A program made the translations under genes and the position numbers. Below, one piece after another: positions 1-8,825 of a stretch of 45,893 nucleotides of DNA (positions are counted from its first letter, which is position 1; each line of letters starts with the position of its first letter). This stretch comes from an uncultured Eubacteriales bacterium (lineage in GTDB: Bacteria; Bacillota; Clostridia; Oscillospirales; Acutalibacteraceae). Below the pieces are notes generated by a model that made no database searches, was not told the DNA's origin, and saw only the letters and a program-made list of their open reading frames with translations. The DNA is taken from positions 1 through 45,893 of the forward strand of contig CAKUMQ010000018.1 of assembly GCA_934667845.1 (NCBI GenBank). Reading direction: 5' to 3'.

Positions 1-1821
1 CTTATCAAAGATGCCCTGATAGGTGCTCTTCCACTTGGCGTAGTCCTTGGAGTTGGCGTTCTTATAGCTGTTCCAGTCGGTCTCGACGTTCACCTCGCCG
101 CGGATCGCCTTATAGCCCCACTGCACATCACCGGGGACCTGCATTTTGTCGATCGCCTCTTTCTGTGCCTCGGTGGACAGCTGCACCAGCTGAGAGAAAT
201 TGTATTTGCCGATGCGGTTGACCTTGTTCGCCTCCGTAGTGAAGCGGGCAGCCGCCTTTTCGCGGGTGGTCATCTCGCTCGTGTTGCGGGACAGCACGTT
301 CGCCGGTGTCATGGGCGCAAACGAGGAAAGTACGTTCTGATCGGCAGAGAGCGCGTAGACGTTGGCTTTCAGCTTGTATTTGCCGCCCACCTTCGTATAG
401 GCGACGCCCTCGGGACCGTAATGCCACAGCATAGCCCCCTCGGGGGTGTAGAAATAGTCGATCCAGCGCAGGCACGCCTCAACGCTCTTGGTCTTGGCGG
501 AGACAAAGAGCATGTTCTCATAGCTGTCAAGATAGCCCGGATTGGAAATGCCCGCCAGCAGATCGCCGGTGTTCTTGCCCTTCGGCCAGGCAATGGCGGA
601 CCAGTCCTTCAGCTCGCTGTCGCTCAGATAGGTAGCGACATAGGACATGGAGATGATGCCGGTCTTATGGACAAGGGATTTGAGTGTGGAGCCCTCCGAG
701 CCGACCATCTGCTTGCAGAAGATGCCCTCCTTCCACAGACGGTTGTAGAAGCGGCAGCCCTCGCGGAACTGATCGGTCAGCGGGCCGGACAATACCTCAC
801 CCTTTTCGGTCACGGTGCCGGTGTAGTACCACGCCATGCCGAGCCCCCACGGATTCCACAGCTGCGGCGTCCACAGGTTGATACCGAAGCCGTAGGTGTC
901 GTCCTTGCCGTTGCCGTCGGGATCCTCCTCCGTAAACGCCTTGGCAACTTTATAGAGATCGTCGGTCGTCTGGGGGACATCCAGTCCCAGCTCGTCGAGC
1001 CACGCCATGTTGATCATCAGCTGGCGCTCCTCGGTCTTGTTGACCGAGCCGCCCTCGGATGCATCGGGGAAGATCGTGGGCAGGGAATAGACCTTGCCGG
1101 GCGCATAGGCGACCGCTTTGGCATACGGATGCGTTTTGGAATTGATCTGCTTATAGGCATTGGGCGCCCAGGTCTGCAGCTTCCCGGTCAGATCGGCAAA
1201 ATAGCCCTCTTTCCCGTATTTTGCCACCTTGGCACAGGTGAAGCCGACCGGAACCGACATGAAGATATCGGGCAGGTTGCCGCTGTTCATCATGGTCTGG
1301 GTCAGCACAAAAATATCCGACCCTTTGTAAAAGCTGTAATCCACCCGCATACCGCTGCGCTTTTCGTACAGCGCGGTGAACGCCTGCTTGTTCATATCCG
1401 CCGAATCCTTTGTATAGGGGATCAGGATGCGGATGGGAAGCTGGCCGCCGCTGACATAGGGCGTTTGCACCGAATGAACGGTCAGCCCGTTCACCTTTAC
1501 GGTGCTCTCCCTGACATTGCCGCCGCCCGAGCTTTCCGTGCGGGTCTCGGACGAGGCGGGGGCATTGCCGCCGCTGCTCTCCGCCGCGGGGGCGCTGTCC
1601 GCCGTGCTGTCCGCGCCGGGACTGTCCGGCTCTGACGCGTCCGGTGTGTCCGCGCCGCTGTCATCCGCCGAATCCGTGACCTCTGCCGAGCTGTCGGCGG
1701 CGGCAGACGGATCTGTCGTGCTGCTCTCCGTATCGGGTGTTTTGGCACAGCCGCCGAAAAGGCTCAGCAGCAAAAGCAGACACAGTGCAATCGGCAAAAT
1801 GGTCCTTCGTGCTGTTTTCAC
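1..1821 (-). CDS. Extracellular solute-binding lipoprotein, sugar ABC transporter type (3' end outside window)
   Basis: Probable substrate-binding lipoprotein of a carbohydrate ABC importer (family 1 type), anchored outside the membrane. I read 607 codons from a GTG at 1821, preceded by AAAAAGGAGAG. The first 24 residues form a lipoprotein signal with lipobox LFGGC (Cys24). An Asp/Ser/Ala-rich linker runs to about residue 90. The mature part has the typical binding-protein pattern, with phrases such as LPDIFMS and GINLWTPQLWNPWG. DPDGNGKDD at about residues 300-308 is an EF-hand-like calcium loop often found in these proteins. The gene continues past base 1, so the C-terminus and any permease genes are unseen. 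It lies 73 bp downstream of another lipoprotein gene on the same strand. The sugar is unknown. Confidence 0.85.
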   Translation of the reverse strand, partial: MKTARRTILPIALCLLLLLSLFGGCAKTPDTESSTTDPSAAADSSAEVTDSADDSGADTPDASEPDSPGADSTADSAPAAESSGGNAPASSETRTESSGGGNVRESTVKVNGLTVHSVQTPYVSGGQLPIRILIPYTKDSADMNKQAFTALYEKRSGMRVDYSFYKGSDIFVLTQTMMNSGNLPDIFMSVPVGFTCAKVAKYGKEGYFADLTGKLQTWAPNAYKQINSKTHPYAKAVAYAPGKVYSLPTIFPDASEGGSVNKTEERQLMINMAWLDELGLDVPQTTDDLYKVAKAFTEEDPDGNGKDDTYGFGINLWTPQLWNPWGLGMAWYYTGTVTEKGEVLSGPLTDQFREGCRFYNRLWKEGIFCKQMVGSEGSTLKSLVHKTGIISMSYVATYLSDSELKDWSAIAWPKGKNTGDLLAGISNPGYLDSYENMLFVSAKTKSVEACLRWIDYFYTPEGAMLWHYGPEGVAYTKVGGKYKLKANVYALSADQNVLSSFAPMTPANVLSRNTSEMTTREKAAARFTTEANKVNRIGKYNFSQLVQLSTEAQKEAIDKMQVPGDVQWGYKAIRGEVNVETDWNSYKNANSKDYAKWKSTYQGIFDK

Positions 1822-1894
1822 TTTGATCTCTCCTTTTTCCGTATTGACGAAATATGGCTTCCGCCGCCCGTCTGCGGCGGTCGGGTGCGATGGG

Positions 1895-3088
1895 TCACAT
1901 TTTGCCGGTGCAGATCTCCCGTCCGACGCGGATGCATTCCTCAAGAACGTTGTTCCACTTGCCCTTTGTCAGGTCGTTGATGTTCCACAGACCGTACAGC
2001 TCCTCGGCAGAGGAGTTGAAGTCATAGGAGAAGAACATCAGCCCGCCGCGGTTTTTCTCCGGCTCCTTTTTGAGCCACTCGTACATATAGCGGATATGTT
2101 CAATGCGGATCTCCGCCTCTTTGGCGATCTCGGCGTCGCTTTTGTCCACAAGCGTCCAGCCCGCAAATGTGTTCGGTATGTACCACACCTTGCAGTTTTC
2201 GGGCATCATCTTATGCAGCGTACCGTACAGCTTTTCATAGCCCTTTTTATTGCTCTCCGTGATCTCCCAGTAGTGATCGACCGCAATATCGGTGAGATAC
2301 TGCACATTATCCTTGCTGATGTGGCTGTTATTGTCCACATAGCCGCCGTAAACGGTGTAGTCGGTCGCCTGCACGGTGAAGCAGATGAAAAATCGCTTGC
2401 CGAACTTCTGCGCATAGCGGGTCAGCTCCTTGACAGCCGCCATATTCGACGGCTCATCCAGATACCAGCCGAGAACGGTCTTTTCATAGCCGCTGTCCCG
2501 GATCTCGGCATATTTGTTGTCAAAGCTCTCCTGCCAGCCCGCCGTACCGGCAGCAACCTTGTTGTAGATATCGTGGGCGCTGACCCAGACACGGCAGTTG
2601 TAATCGGTGAGGTCGCGCAGGAATTTCAGGCTGTCGCAGAACACCGTATTGACATAGTCGCTTTTCGCCAGCTCCTGCCACTTGGTATCAAAGCCATATT
2701 TGTCAAAGTTGACGCAGTAGAAGCCGCTGCCGACCGACGATGTCTTTTTGTCCGAGTCGAGCGGCTGACGGCGGACGGTCGTGGCGGCGGTCGGCTTCGT
2801 CGTCCGTTTTGTCGTTGTGCCGGCAGGTTTTTTCACGGTCGCCGTCGTCTGTGCGGGCTTTGTCCCCGCCGTGGTCGCCGTCGTCTGTGCGTCGGAAACG
2901 ACGGTCGTACTCTTTGCATCGTCAGCCGTGCTCTCCGCAGCGGATGTCGCGGTGGTCACTGCACCGTCCGACATGTCGGAGGCGGGCTGCGCGCTCTCCT
3001 CCGCCGGTTCCGTCGCACAGCCGGCCATGCCGCCGATCAGCATCATAATCAACACCCCGCATAGAATTTTTTTAATCTTACGCTTCAT
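1895..3088 (-). CDS. Lipoprotein with a glycosidase-like (TIM-barrel-like) domain
   Basis: Secreted lipoprotein of 397 residues. The ATG at 3088 is chosen because AAAGGAG precedes it and it opens a classical lipoprotein signal ending MAGC (Cys24). Residues 25 to about 125 are a Thr/Ala/Ser-rich spacer, as in surface glycosidases. The rest reads like a beta/alpha-barrel, with repeated strand-like segments and GWYLDEPS (Asp211-Glu212), a typical position for a catalytic or sugar-contacting acid, followed later by VDHYWE. I do not recognise the exact family, so the hydrolase role is inferred from the DEP motif and the domain layout. The downstream solute-binding protein gene suggests a shared role in capturing a carbohydrate. 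Confidence 0.6.
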   Translation of the reverse strand: MKRKIKKILCGVLIMMLIGGMAGCATEPAEESAQPASDMSDGAVTTATSAAESTADDAKSTTVVSDAQTTATTAGTKPAQTTATVKKPAGTTTKRTTKPTAATTVRRQPLDSDKKTSSVGSGFYCVNFDKYGFDTKWQELAKSDYVNTVFCDSLKFLRDLTDYNCRVWVSAHDIYNKVAAGTAGWQESFDNKYAEIRDSGYEKTVLGWYLDEPSNMAAVKELTRYAQKFGKRFFICFTVQATDYTVYGGYVDNNSHISKDNVQYLTDIAVDHYWEITESNKKGYEKLYGTLHKMMPENCKVWYIPNTFAGWTLVDKSDAEIAKEAEIRIEHIRYMYEWLKKEPEKNRGGLMFFSYDFNSSAEELYGLWNINDLTKGKWNNVLEECIRVGREICTGKM

Positions 3089-3188
3089 CGGTTGCACTCC
3101 TTTAAAATCATGTACAGGGCGGATATCCCCGGCGGTTTCGGAAAAAACTGCATAAAAAACCGCCACATTCCCCTGAATTGTCAAACAA

Positions 3189-3197
3189 ATTATAGCA
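3189..3197 (-). promoter_or_regulatory. Extended -10 promoter for the lipoprotein gene
   Basis: Read on the minus strand this is TGCTATAAT, a consensus -10 with an extended TGn element. No good -35 lies 17 bp upstream. It is about 100 bp before the lipoprotein start at 3088 and diverges from the obgE promoter. Confidence 0.55.
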
Positions 3198-3380
3198 CAC
3201 CCACTCAAAAATGCCGTCAGCTATTTCAACGTGTTTGCAATCAATATGGAATATATTCTGACATTTTAACTGCTGCTGCCGTCGGCTGACAAATTTCGCC
3301 GTTCCCGCACCGCCGCCCCGGCTGCCGTCCGGATCCCCGCCTTTTTCGCTTACTTTTCCCCGCGGTTTCGGGAAAGAACG

Positions 3381-3409
3381 TTGCAAAAACGGACAAAATA
3401 TGCTAGTAT
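3381..3409 (+). promoter_or_regulatory. Promoter of the obgE operon
   Basis: TTGCAA (3381-3386), a 17-bp spacer, then TAGTAT (3404-3409) preceded by TGC, an extended -10. The obgE start is 46 bp further on, after an AGGGAGG ribosome-binding site. Confidence 0.75.
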
Positions 3410-3454
3410 AGGCGATAGAGCCGGACAAACCGGCAAAGGGAGGATAAAAACGCC

Positions 3455-4717
3455 ATGTTTATCGATAGAGCGATTATCAAGGTGAGCGCGGGAAACGGCG
3501 GCAGCGGCGCCGTCGCGTTCCACCGGGAAAAATATGTCGCCTCGGGCGGACCCGACGGCGGCGACGGCGGCAAGGGCGGCGACGTCATATTCGTCATCGA
3601 CGACGGCGCCGACACGCTGTCCGATTTCCGCTACAAGCGCAAATACGCCGCCGAAAACGGCACGCCGGGCGGCGCGCGGCGCTGCTTCGGCAAAAACGGC
3701 GCGGACTGCGTGATCAGCGTGCCGCGCGGCACGCTGATCTACGACAACGCGACCGGGCGGCTGATGGCGGATATGTCGCAGGACAAGCCGTTTACGGCGG
3801 CACGCGGCGGGCGCGGCGGCTGGGGCAACACGCATTTTGCCACCCCGACCCGCCAGACTCCGCGGTTTGCCAAGCCCGGTATGCCGGGCGAGACCTATGA
3901 GCTGCGGCTCGAGCTGAAGCTGCTCGCTGATGTGGGACTGGTCGGCTTTCCGAACGTCGGCAAATCCACGCTGATCTCGGTGGTGAGCGAGGCGAAGCCC
4001 ACCGTCGCGGACTATCCGTTCACCACGCTGTCGCCGGTGCTCGGCGTCGTGCGGGTGGGCGACCGCTCGTTCGTCATGGCGGACATCCCCGGCATTTTAG
4101 AGGGCGCAAGCGAGGGCGTCGGGCTGGGACACGATTTTCTGCGCCATATCGAGCGCTGCCGCCTGCTCATCCACGTCGTGGACGTCGCGGGCAGCGAGGG
4201 ACGCGACCCCTATGCGGATTTTGCCGCCGTCAACCGCGAGCTGGCCGCTTTCCGGCCGGAGCTGGCCGATCGCCCCATGCTGGTGGCGGGCAACAAGTGC
4301 GACCTGACCTCCGACGAGGAGGTGGCGCGCTTTGCCGCCTTTGTGGAGAAGCAGGGCTACCGCTTTTTCCCGATGATGGCGGCGATTGCCCACGGCACGC
4401 AGGAGCTGATGCAGGCGTGCGCCGAGGCGCTCGACAAGCTGCCGCCGCTGCGGGTGTTCGAGGCGGAGCCGGAGCCGCTGCCCGATCTCGCCGCCCCGCG
4501 CGAGCCGAAGATCACGGTCACAGACGGCGTATACATGGTGGAAGCCGACTGGCTGCTGCCGATCCTGCGCACCGTGGACATGGACGAGTACGACAGCCTG
4601 CAATACATGGAGCGGGTGCTGCAGCAAAGCGGCGTGATCCAGGCGCTGCGGGACGCGGGCATACAGGAGGGCGACACGGTCAGCCTGTACGATTTTGAAT
4701 TTGAATTTGTCAACTGA
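3455..4717 (+). CDS. obgE: GTPase Obg
   Basis: Essential ribosome-associated GTPase acting in late 50S assembly and growth control. At 420 residues it has all three Obg parts. The glycine-rich N-terminal domain covers about 1-158 and contains GGDGGKGGDV. The G domain has GFPNVGKST at about 166 (P-loop), DIPG at about 210 (switch II) and NKCD at about 279. The C-terminal OCT domain, with ITVTDGVYMVEADWL, is the extension typical of Gram-positive Obg. It starts at ATG 3455 behind GGGAGGA and is the first gene of an operon with mrnC 12 bp downstream. Confidence 0.97.
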   Translation: MFIDRAIIKVSAGNGGSGAVAFHREKYVASGGPDGGDGGKGGDVIFVIDDGADTLSDFRYKRKYAAENGTPGGARRCFGKNGADCVISVPRGTLIYDNATGRLMADMSQDKPFTAARGGRGGWGNTHFATPTRQTPRFAKPGMPGETYELRLELKLLADVGLVGFPNVGKSTLISVVSEAKPTVADYPFTTLSPVLGVVRVGDRSFVMADIPGILEGASEGVGLGHDFLRHIERCRLLIHVVDVAGSEGRDPYADFAAVNRELAAFRPELADRPMLVAGNKCDLTSDEEVARFAAFVEKQGYRFFPMMAAIAHGTQELMQACAEALDKLPPLRVFEAEPEPLPDLAAPREPKITVTDGVYMVEADWLLPILRTVDMDEYDSLQYMERVLQQSGVIQALRDAGIQEGDTVSLYDFEFEFVN

Positions 4718-4729
4718 CGGAGGCGCGGC

Positions 4730-5104
4730 ATGAACACAGAGGATCTGCGCACGGTCAGCCCGCTGACGCTCGCCTTTCTCGGCGACGGCGTCTATGGGCT
4801 GCTGGTGCGGGAACGGCTCGTGCAGGAGGCGAACCGCCCGGCGGGCGAGCTGCACAGCCGGTCGGTGGCGCTCGTGCGGGCGGAGGCGCAGGCGGAGGCG
4901 GTGACGCGGCTTTTGCCGCTGCTGACCGAGGAGGAGGCGGCGGTGTTCCGCCGCGGGCGCAACGCCCACACCTCCCGCTCCGGCGGCGATTATCACCGCG
5001 CCACCGGGCTGGAGGCGCTGTTCGGCTGGCTGTATTTAAAAGGCGATCAGACCCGCCTGCGGACGCTGTTTGCGGCGGCAATGGGCGGGGAAACGGAGGA
5101 ATGA
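4730..5104 (+). CDS. mrnC: Mini-ribonuclease III
   Basis: RNase III catalytic domain without a dsRNA-binding domain. In Bacillota the family matures 23S rRNA ends. At 124 residues it has the usual size. LAFLGDGVYG near the N-terminus holds the catalytic Asp (Asp19). HTSRSGGDYHRATGLEAL and FGWLYL match the second conserved block with its acidic residue. The motif differs slightly from the usual GDAVYE, with Gly in place of the Glu. It starts at ATG 4730 behind GGAGG, directly after obgE, and the next gene starts 3 bp beyond its stop. Confidence 0.9.
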   Translation: MNTEDLRTVSPLTLAFLGDGVYGLLVRERLVQEANRPAGELHSRSVALVRAEAQAEAVTRLLPLLTEEEAAVFRRGRNAHTSRSGGDYHRATGLEALFGWLYLKGDQTRLRTLFAAAMGGETEE

Positions 5105-5107
5105 CCC

Positions 5108-6229
5108 ATGCGGTATGTAGTGGAAACGGACCGGCTGCAAAATAATCTGGCGGTGCTGCGGCGGGAGCTGGCGGGCGTGCCGCTCATCGCGGTGCTCAAG
5201 TGCAACGGCTACGGCTTAGGGCTGACCGGCACGGCGCTGCGGCTCTGGGAGGAGGGCGTCACGGATTTTGCCGTGCTGCGCTTTGACGAGGCGGCGGCGG
5301 TGCGCGCGCTGCTGCCCGACGCGTTTCTGATGATGCTGACCCCCGCCGTGACGCCCGAGGAGGCGGCAGAGGCGGTGGAGCAGCGCTATACCGCCTGTGT
5401 TGACTGCGCGGAGACCGCCCGCCGCATGGAGCAGGCGGCGGCTGCCGCCGAGACGGCGACGCCGGTGCAGCTCGCCCTCGACGTGGGCTTCGGGCGCTAC
5501 GGCTTTGCGCCGGGCGAGGAATCGCTCATCGCCGAGACGCTGTCCGACTGCCCGCACCTGCAGGTGGTCGGCACCTATGCCCATTTTCACAGCTCATTTA
5601 GCGGCCCGGCTTCCGTCCGCCGGCAGACGGCACGTTTTCTGAAAATGACCGAAAAGCTGAAAAAAGCCGGCGTGCCGCTCGGACGCCGCCATATCGCCAA
5701 CAGTGCCGCCGCACTGCGCTTTCCGGAGACGCGGCTTGACGCCGTGCGGGTCGGCTCGGCGCTCTGCGGCCGGCTCTCGGTGCCCGACCGCTGGGGCTTT
5801 CAGCCGGTCGGCCACCTCGAAGCGCCCATCACGTCGCTGCGCCGCCTGAAGCGGGGGCAGAACCTCGGCTACGGGGACATGTTCCACTTAAAGCGCGACG
5901 CGACCGTTGCCGTGATCCCGGTCGGCCACAGCAACGGCTACGGCATGACCTCGGCACGAGACAGCTATCGCCTGCGGGACATCGCCCGCTATGTATTTAA
6001 TGATTTCAAAGACCTGTTCCGCGACCACACGGTGCGGGTCACGGTCAACGGCAGATCCGTGCCGCTCGTCGGCGGGCGCGGGCTGACAAACTGCTACGCC
6101 GACGTCACCGGCGTCAGCTGCGCGGTCGGCGACACCGTATGCCTGCCGGTCGGGCCGGTCGGCATTCCCGCCGATGTCCCGCGCGAATACCGCAGCGGGA
6201 CGCAGCCGACAGACACCCCTGCCCTGTAA
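5108..6229 (+). CDS. Alanine racemase-like PLP enzyme, divergent active site
   Basis: Fold-type III PLP enzyme of the alanine racemase family, 373 residues, normal family length. The family makes D-alanine for peptidoglycan. The PLP lysine is Lys31 in AVLKCNGYGLG, and the barrel continues with DVGFGRYGF and HIANSAAALRFP. In the C-terminal domain the motif that normally reads VGYADG reads VGHSNG, so the second catalytic base, Tyr (Tyr265 in the Geobacillus enzyme), is His274 here. The usual VCMDQ block reads GRGLTNC. It may be a racemase with other chemistry or substrate, or a non-racemising paralogue. It starts at ATG 5108, 3 bp after mrnC, so it is translated from the same transcript. Confidence 0.75.
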   Translation: MRYVVETDRLQNNLAVLRRELAGVPLIAVLKCNGYGLGLTGTALRLWEEGVTDFAVLRFDEAAAVRALLPDAFLMMLTPAVTPEEAAEAVEQRYTACVDCAETARRMEQAAAAAETATPVQLALDVGFGRYGFAPGEESLIAETLSDCPHLQVVGTYAHFHSSFSGPASVRRQTARFLKMTEKLKKAGVPLGRRHIANSAAALRFPETRLDAVRVGSALCGRLSVPDRWGFQPVGHLEAPITSLRRLKRGQNLGYGDMFHLKRDATVAVIPVGHSNGYGMTSARDSYRLRDIARYVFNDFKDLFRDHTVRVTVNGRSVPLVGGRGLTNCYADVTGVSCAVGDTVCLPVGPVGIPADVPREYRSGTQPTDTPAL

Positions 6230-6234
6230 CAGAG

Positions 6235-6270
6235 GATCCCCGCCGACACCGCGAAATGTCGGCGGGGATC
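6235..6270 (+). terminator. Strong hairpin ending the obgE operon
   Basis: A 14-bp perfect stem (6235-6248 with 6257-6270, arm GATCCCCGCCGACA) with an 8-nt loop, 5 bp after the racemase-like stop. Only TTT follows, so it may end transcription or only protect the 3' end. Confidence 0.65.
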
Positions 6271-6376
6271 TTTCCGGATATACGCCGTTATCCTTTCGGC
6301 GGACGGCGGCTGCGCGATATGGCGGATATATCCCCTTTTTGCTGTCCGCCGCAGGCGCAAATTTGCGTCAGATCGC

Positions 6377-6408
6377 GCCGGAATATGCGATATATCGCGC
6401 ATTCCGGC
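6377..6408. promoter_or_regulatory. 32-bp inverted repeat upstream of the rnf promoter
   Basis: GCCGGAATATGCGATA (6377-6392) is followed at once by a nearly exact inverted copy (6393-6408), with 14 of 16 positions paired. It ends 30 bp before the rnf -35. The half-site ATTCCGGC recurs at 6444-6451, overlapping the last base of the -35. It could be an operator; the regulator is unknown. Confidence 0.4.
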
Positions 6409-6438
6409 AGGAATCGGCACGCCGGTGCGCGGTTTTTC

Positions 6439-6467
6439 TTGCAATTCCGGCAAAAAAATGCTATACT
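6439..6467 (+). promoter_or_regulatory. Promoter of the rnf operon
   Basis: TTGCAA (6439-6444), 17-bp spacer, TATACT (6462-6467), with TGC just before the -10. The rnfC start codon lies 48 bp downstream behind a full-consensus AAGGAGGT (6498-6505). Confidence 0.85.
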
Positions 6468-6515
6468 GAATTATCTGTGTATCTCTATTCCCCTCCCAAG
6501 GAGGTCAACGCGAAC

Positions 6516-7853
6516 ATGACAATCAAGGAACGGTTCGAAAACCGCGTGCGCCGCGGACGGGGCGGCGTCGATCTGCCCCATCGCCGCTATACGGCGGGGG
6601 CGGAAACGGTGGACATGCCCCCCGCACCGCATCTGATCTTCCCGATGAATCAGCACATCGGCGCGCCCTGCGTCCCGACCGTCGCCGCGGGCGACACGGT
6701 CGCGGTCGGACAGGTCATCGGCGACAGCGATCAGTTCGTCTCCGCGCCGATCCACTCCTCCGTCTCCGGCACGGTAACGGCGATCGGCACGCTGCTGATG
6801 CCGAACGGCACCGTCAGCCAGACCGTGGAGATCGACAGCGACGGCGAGCAGCGCCACGACCCGTCGCTTGCGCCGCCGAAAGCGGACACGTTTGAGGAAT
6901 TTATCCGCGCCGTGCGCCAGAGCGGGCTTGTCGGTCTGGGCGGCGCCGGTTTTCCGACCCATATCAAGCTCGCGCCGAAAAACCGCGACGAGATCGACAC
7001 GATCCTGATCAACGCGGCGGAATGTGAGCCGTATGTCACGAGCGACTACCGCGAGTGTCTCGAAAATTCGTGGGATATCGTCTCGGGGCTGCAGACCGTC
7101 ATGGAATTTCTGGAGGCCAGGCGGGTGCTGATCGCGATCGAGCGCGACCGCACCAAGGCGGTAACGGAGATGTCGCATATCGCGGCGGGGGTCACCTCGC
7201 CCGGACGCGAGGTGCGGGTCGTTCCGCTGCGCACCCGCTATCCCCAGGGCGCGGAAAAAATGCTGATCTACTCCTGCACGGGCAGAAAGCTCGCCCCCGG
7301 GCAGCTGCCCGCCGACGCGGGCTGCATCGTGCTGAACGTCGCCTCGGTCGCGACGATCGCCCGCTATCTCAAGACCGGCATGCCGCTGGTCGAAAAGCGC
7401 ATCACGGTGGACGGCTCCGCCATCGCCCATCCCAAAAACGTGCGGGTCGCGATCGGCACGCCGATCGCCGACCTCATCGCCTTCACGGGCGGCACGCGGG
7501 AGACCCCCGTGCGGCTGATTAACGGCGGCCCGATGATGGGCACGACGCTGCCGAACGACCGCTTCCCGATCCTCAAGGCGAGCAAGGCGGTCATTGCGCT
7601 CGGCGAAGCCGACTGTGCCTCCCATCCCGCCGGCAGCTGCCTGCGCTGCGGGCGCTGCGTATACAACTGCCCGATGGGGCTGATGCCGACCGCGCTCGAA
7701 GAGGCTTACCGCCGCGGCGACATCCCGCAGCTTTTGAAGCTGAATGTGCAAAGCTGCATGGACTGCGGCTGCTGCACCTACAGCTGTCCCGCCTACCGCC
7801 CGCTTGCGGAGACCATCCGGCTTGCCAAAGCCGCCGCGCGGAAACCGCGCTGA
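6516..7853 (+). CDS. rnfC: Rnf complex subunit C (NADH-side Fe-S flavoprotein)
   Basis: Peripheral subunit of the Rnf ferredoxin:NAD+ oxidoreductase that exchanges electrons with NAD(H). It has 445 residues from ATG 6516, chosen for the AAGGAGGT ten bases upstream. The middle carries the Complex I 51-kDa-like NADH/FMN region, with GLVGLGGAGFPTHIKL and NAAECEPYVTSDYR. The C-terminus has two ferredoxin-type 4Fe-4S motifs, CLRCGRCVYNCP and CMDCGCCTYSCP. It lacks the long Ala/Lys-rich C-terminal tail of some proteobacterial RnfC, as is usual in Clostridia. First gene of rnfCDGEAB. Confidence 0.96.
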   Translation: MTIKERFENRVRRGRGGVDLPHRRYTAGAETVDMPPAPHLIFPMNQHIGAPCVPTVAAGDTVAVGQVIGDSDQFVSAPIHSSVSGTVTAIGTLLMPNGTVSQTVEIDSDGEQRHDPSLAPPKADTFEEFIRAVRQSGLVGLGGAGFPTHIKLAPKNRDEIDTILINAAECEPYVTSDYRECLENSWDIVSGLQTVMEFLEARRVLIAIERDRTKAVTEMSHIAAGVTSPGREVRVVPLRTRYPQGAEKMLIYSCTGRKLAPGQLPADAGCIVLNVASVATIARYLKTGMPLVEKRITVDGSAIAHPKNVRVAIGTPIADLIAFTGGTRETPVRLINGGPMMGTTLPNDRFPILKASKAVIALGEADCASHPAGSCLRCGRCVYNCPMGLMPTALEEAYRRGDIPQLLKLNVQSCMDCGCCTYSCPAYRPLAETIRLAKAAARKPR

Positions 7854-7871
7854 CAAAGGAGGAATATCCAT

Positions 7872-8825
7872 ATGACGGCGTTTACCGCCTCTCCCGCCCC
7901 GCATCTGCACAGCGAGGACAGCACCCGCCGCATCATGCTGGACGTGATCATCGCCCTGCTGCCCGCCGTGCTGGCCTCGGTCTGGCTGTTCGGCTGGCGG
8001 GCGCTCTGCCTGGAGCTGATCTGCGTCGCCGCCTGCATCGCGGCGGAATACCTGTCCTGTGTCGTGCTGAAAAAGTCCTCGTCCGTCGGGGATCTGTCCT
8101 GCATCGTCACGGGGCTTCTGCTCGCCTTTAACCTGCCCGCCACCATCGCCTGGTGGAAGGCGGTGCTCGGCTGCGTCGTCGCGATCGTCGTCGTGAAGAT
8201 GATGTTCGGCGGCATCGGGCACAACTTCGTCAATCCCGCGCTGATCGGGCGCATCGTGCTGATGGGCAGCTTTCCCGCCGATATGAACAGCTGGCCGCTG
8301 CCGCTGCCCGGCACCTCCGCCGACGCCGTCGCCGCGGCGACGCCGCTCGAGATGATGGGCAGCGAGGCGCTCACGACGGAATATCCGCTGTGGCGTATGC
8401 TGGTCGGTCTGCGCCCCGGCGCGCTCGGCGAGACCTGCGCCGTCGCGCTGCTGCTCGGCTTTGTGTATCTGCTGGTGCGGCGGGTCGTCGCGCCGACGAT
8501 CCCGCTCTGCTACCTCGGCACCGTGCTGGTCATCGCCCTGCTCTGCGGTCAGCCGCCGCTGTATCACCTGCTGTCCGGCGGCCTGCTGCTCGGCGCCTTC
8601 TTTATGGCGACCGACTACACCACCACGCCGATCAGCCCGCTCGGCCATGCGCTGTTCGGCATCGGCTGCGGCGCACTGACCATGCTGATCCGCTGCTGCG
8701 GCTCACTGCCCGAGGGCGTATCGTTCGCCATCGTTCTGATGAATATTGTTACGCCGCTGATCGACCGCACGGTTCGTCCTGCGGCGTTCGGGGTGAAAAG
8801 GAGGGGACTGCGCCGTGAAAAATAA
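7872..8825 (+). CDS. rnfD: Rnf complex subunit D (membrane flavoprotein)
   Basis: Integral membrane subunit of the Rnf pump, 317 residues with several hydrophobic helices, homologous to NqrB. The family carries an FMN bound covalently to a Thr in a motif usually written D-x-x-S-G-A-T. Here it reads DAVAAATPLE, with the acceptor Thr157 kept but Ala-Ala where Ser-Gly is usual. Other family blocks are FGGIGHNFVNPALIGR and FFMATDYTTTPISPLG. It has AAAGGAGGAA before ATG 7872, and its last 11 bases overlap rnfG. Confidence 0.95.
   Translation: MTAFTASPAPHLHSEDSTRRIMLDVIIALLPAVLASVWLFGWRALCLELICVAACIAAEYLSCVVLKKSSSVGDLSCIVTGLLLAFNLPATIAWWKAVLGCVVAIVVVKMMFGGIGHNFVNPALIGRIVLMGSFPADMNSWPLPLPGTSADAVAAATPLEMMGSEALTTEYPLWRMLVGLRPGALGETCAVALLLGFVYLLVRRVVAPTIPLCYLGTVLVIALLCGQPPLYHLLSGGLLLGAFFMATDYTTTPISPLGHALFGIGCGALTMLIRCCGSLPEGVSFAIVLMNIVTPLIDRTVRPAAFGVKRRGLRREK

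Noticed and set aside
421..1635. Long plus-strand reading frame opposite the solute-binding protein gene
   Set aside because: His/Arg/Gly-rich translation without motifs, antisense to a clear lipoprotein gene; a GC-rich shadow.
6471..8648. 725-codon minus-strand frame opposite rnfC and rnfD
   Set aside because: Shadow of the rnf genes; Arg/Gly/His-rich with no motif and no ribosome-binding site.
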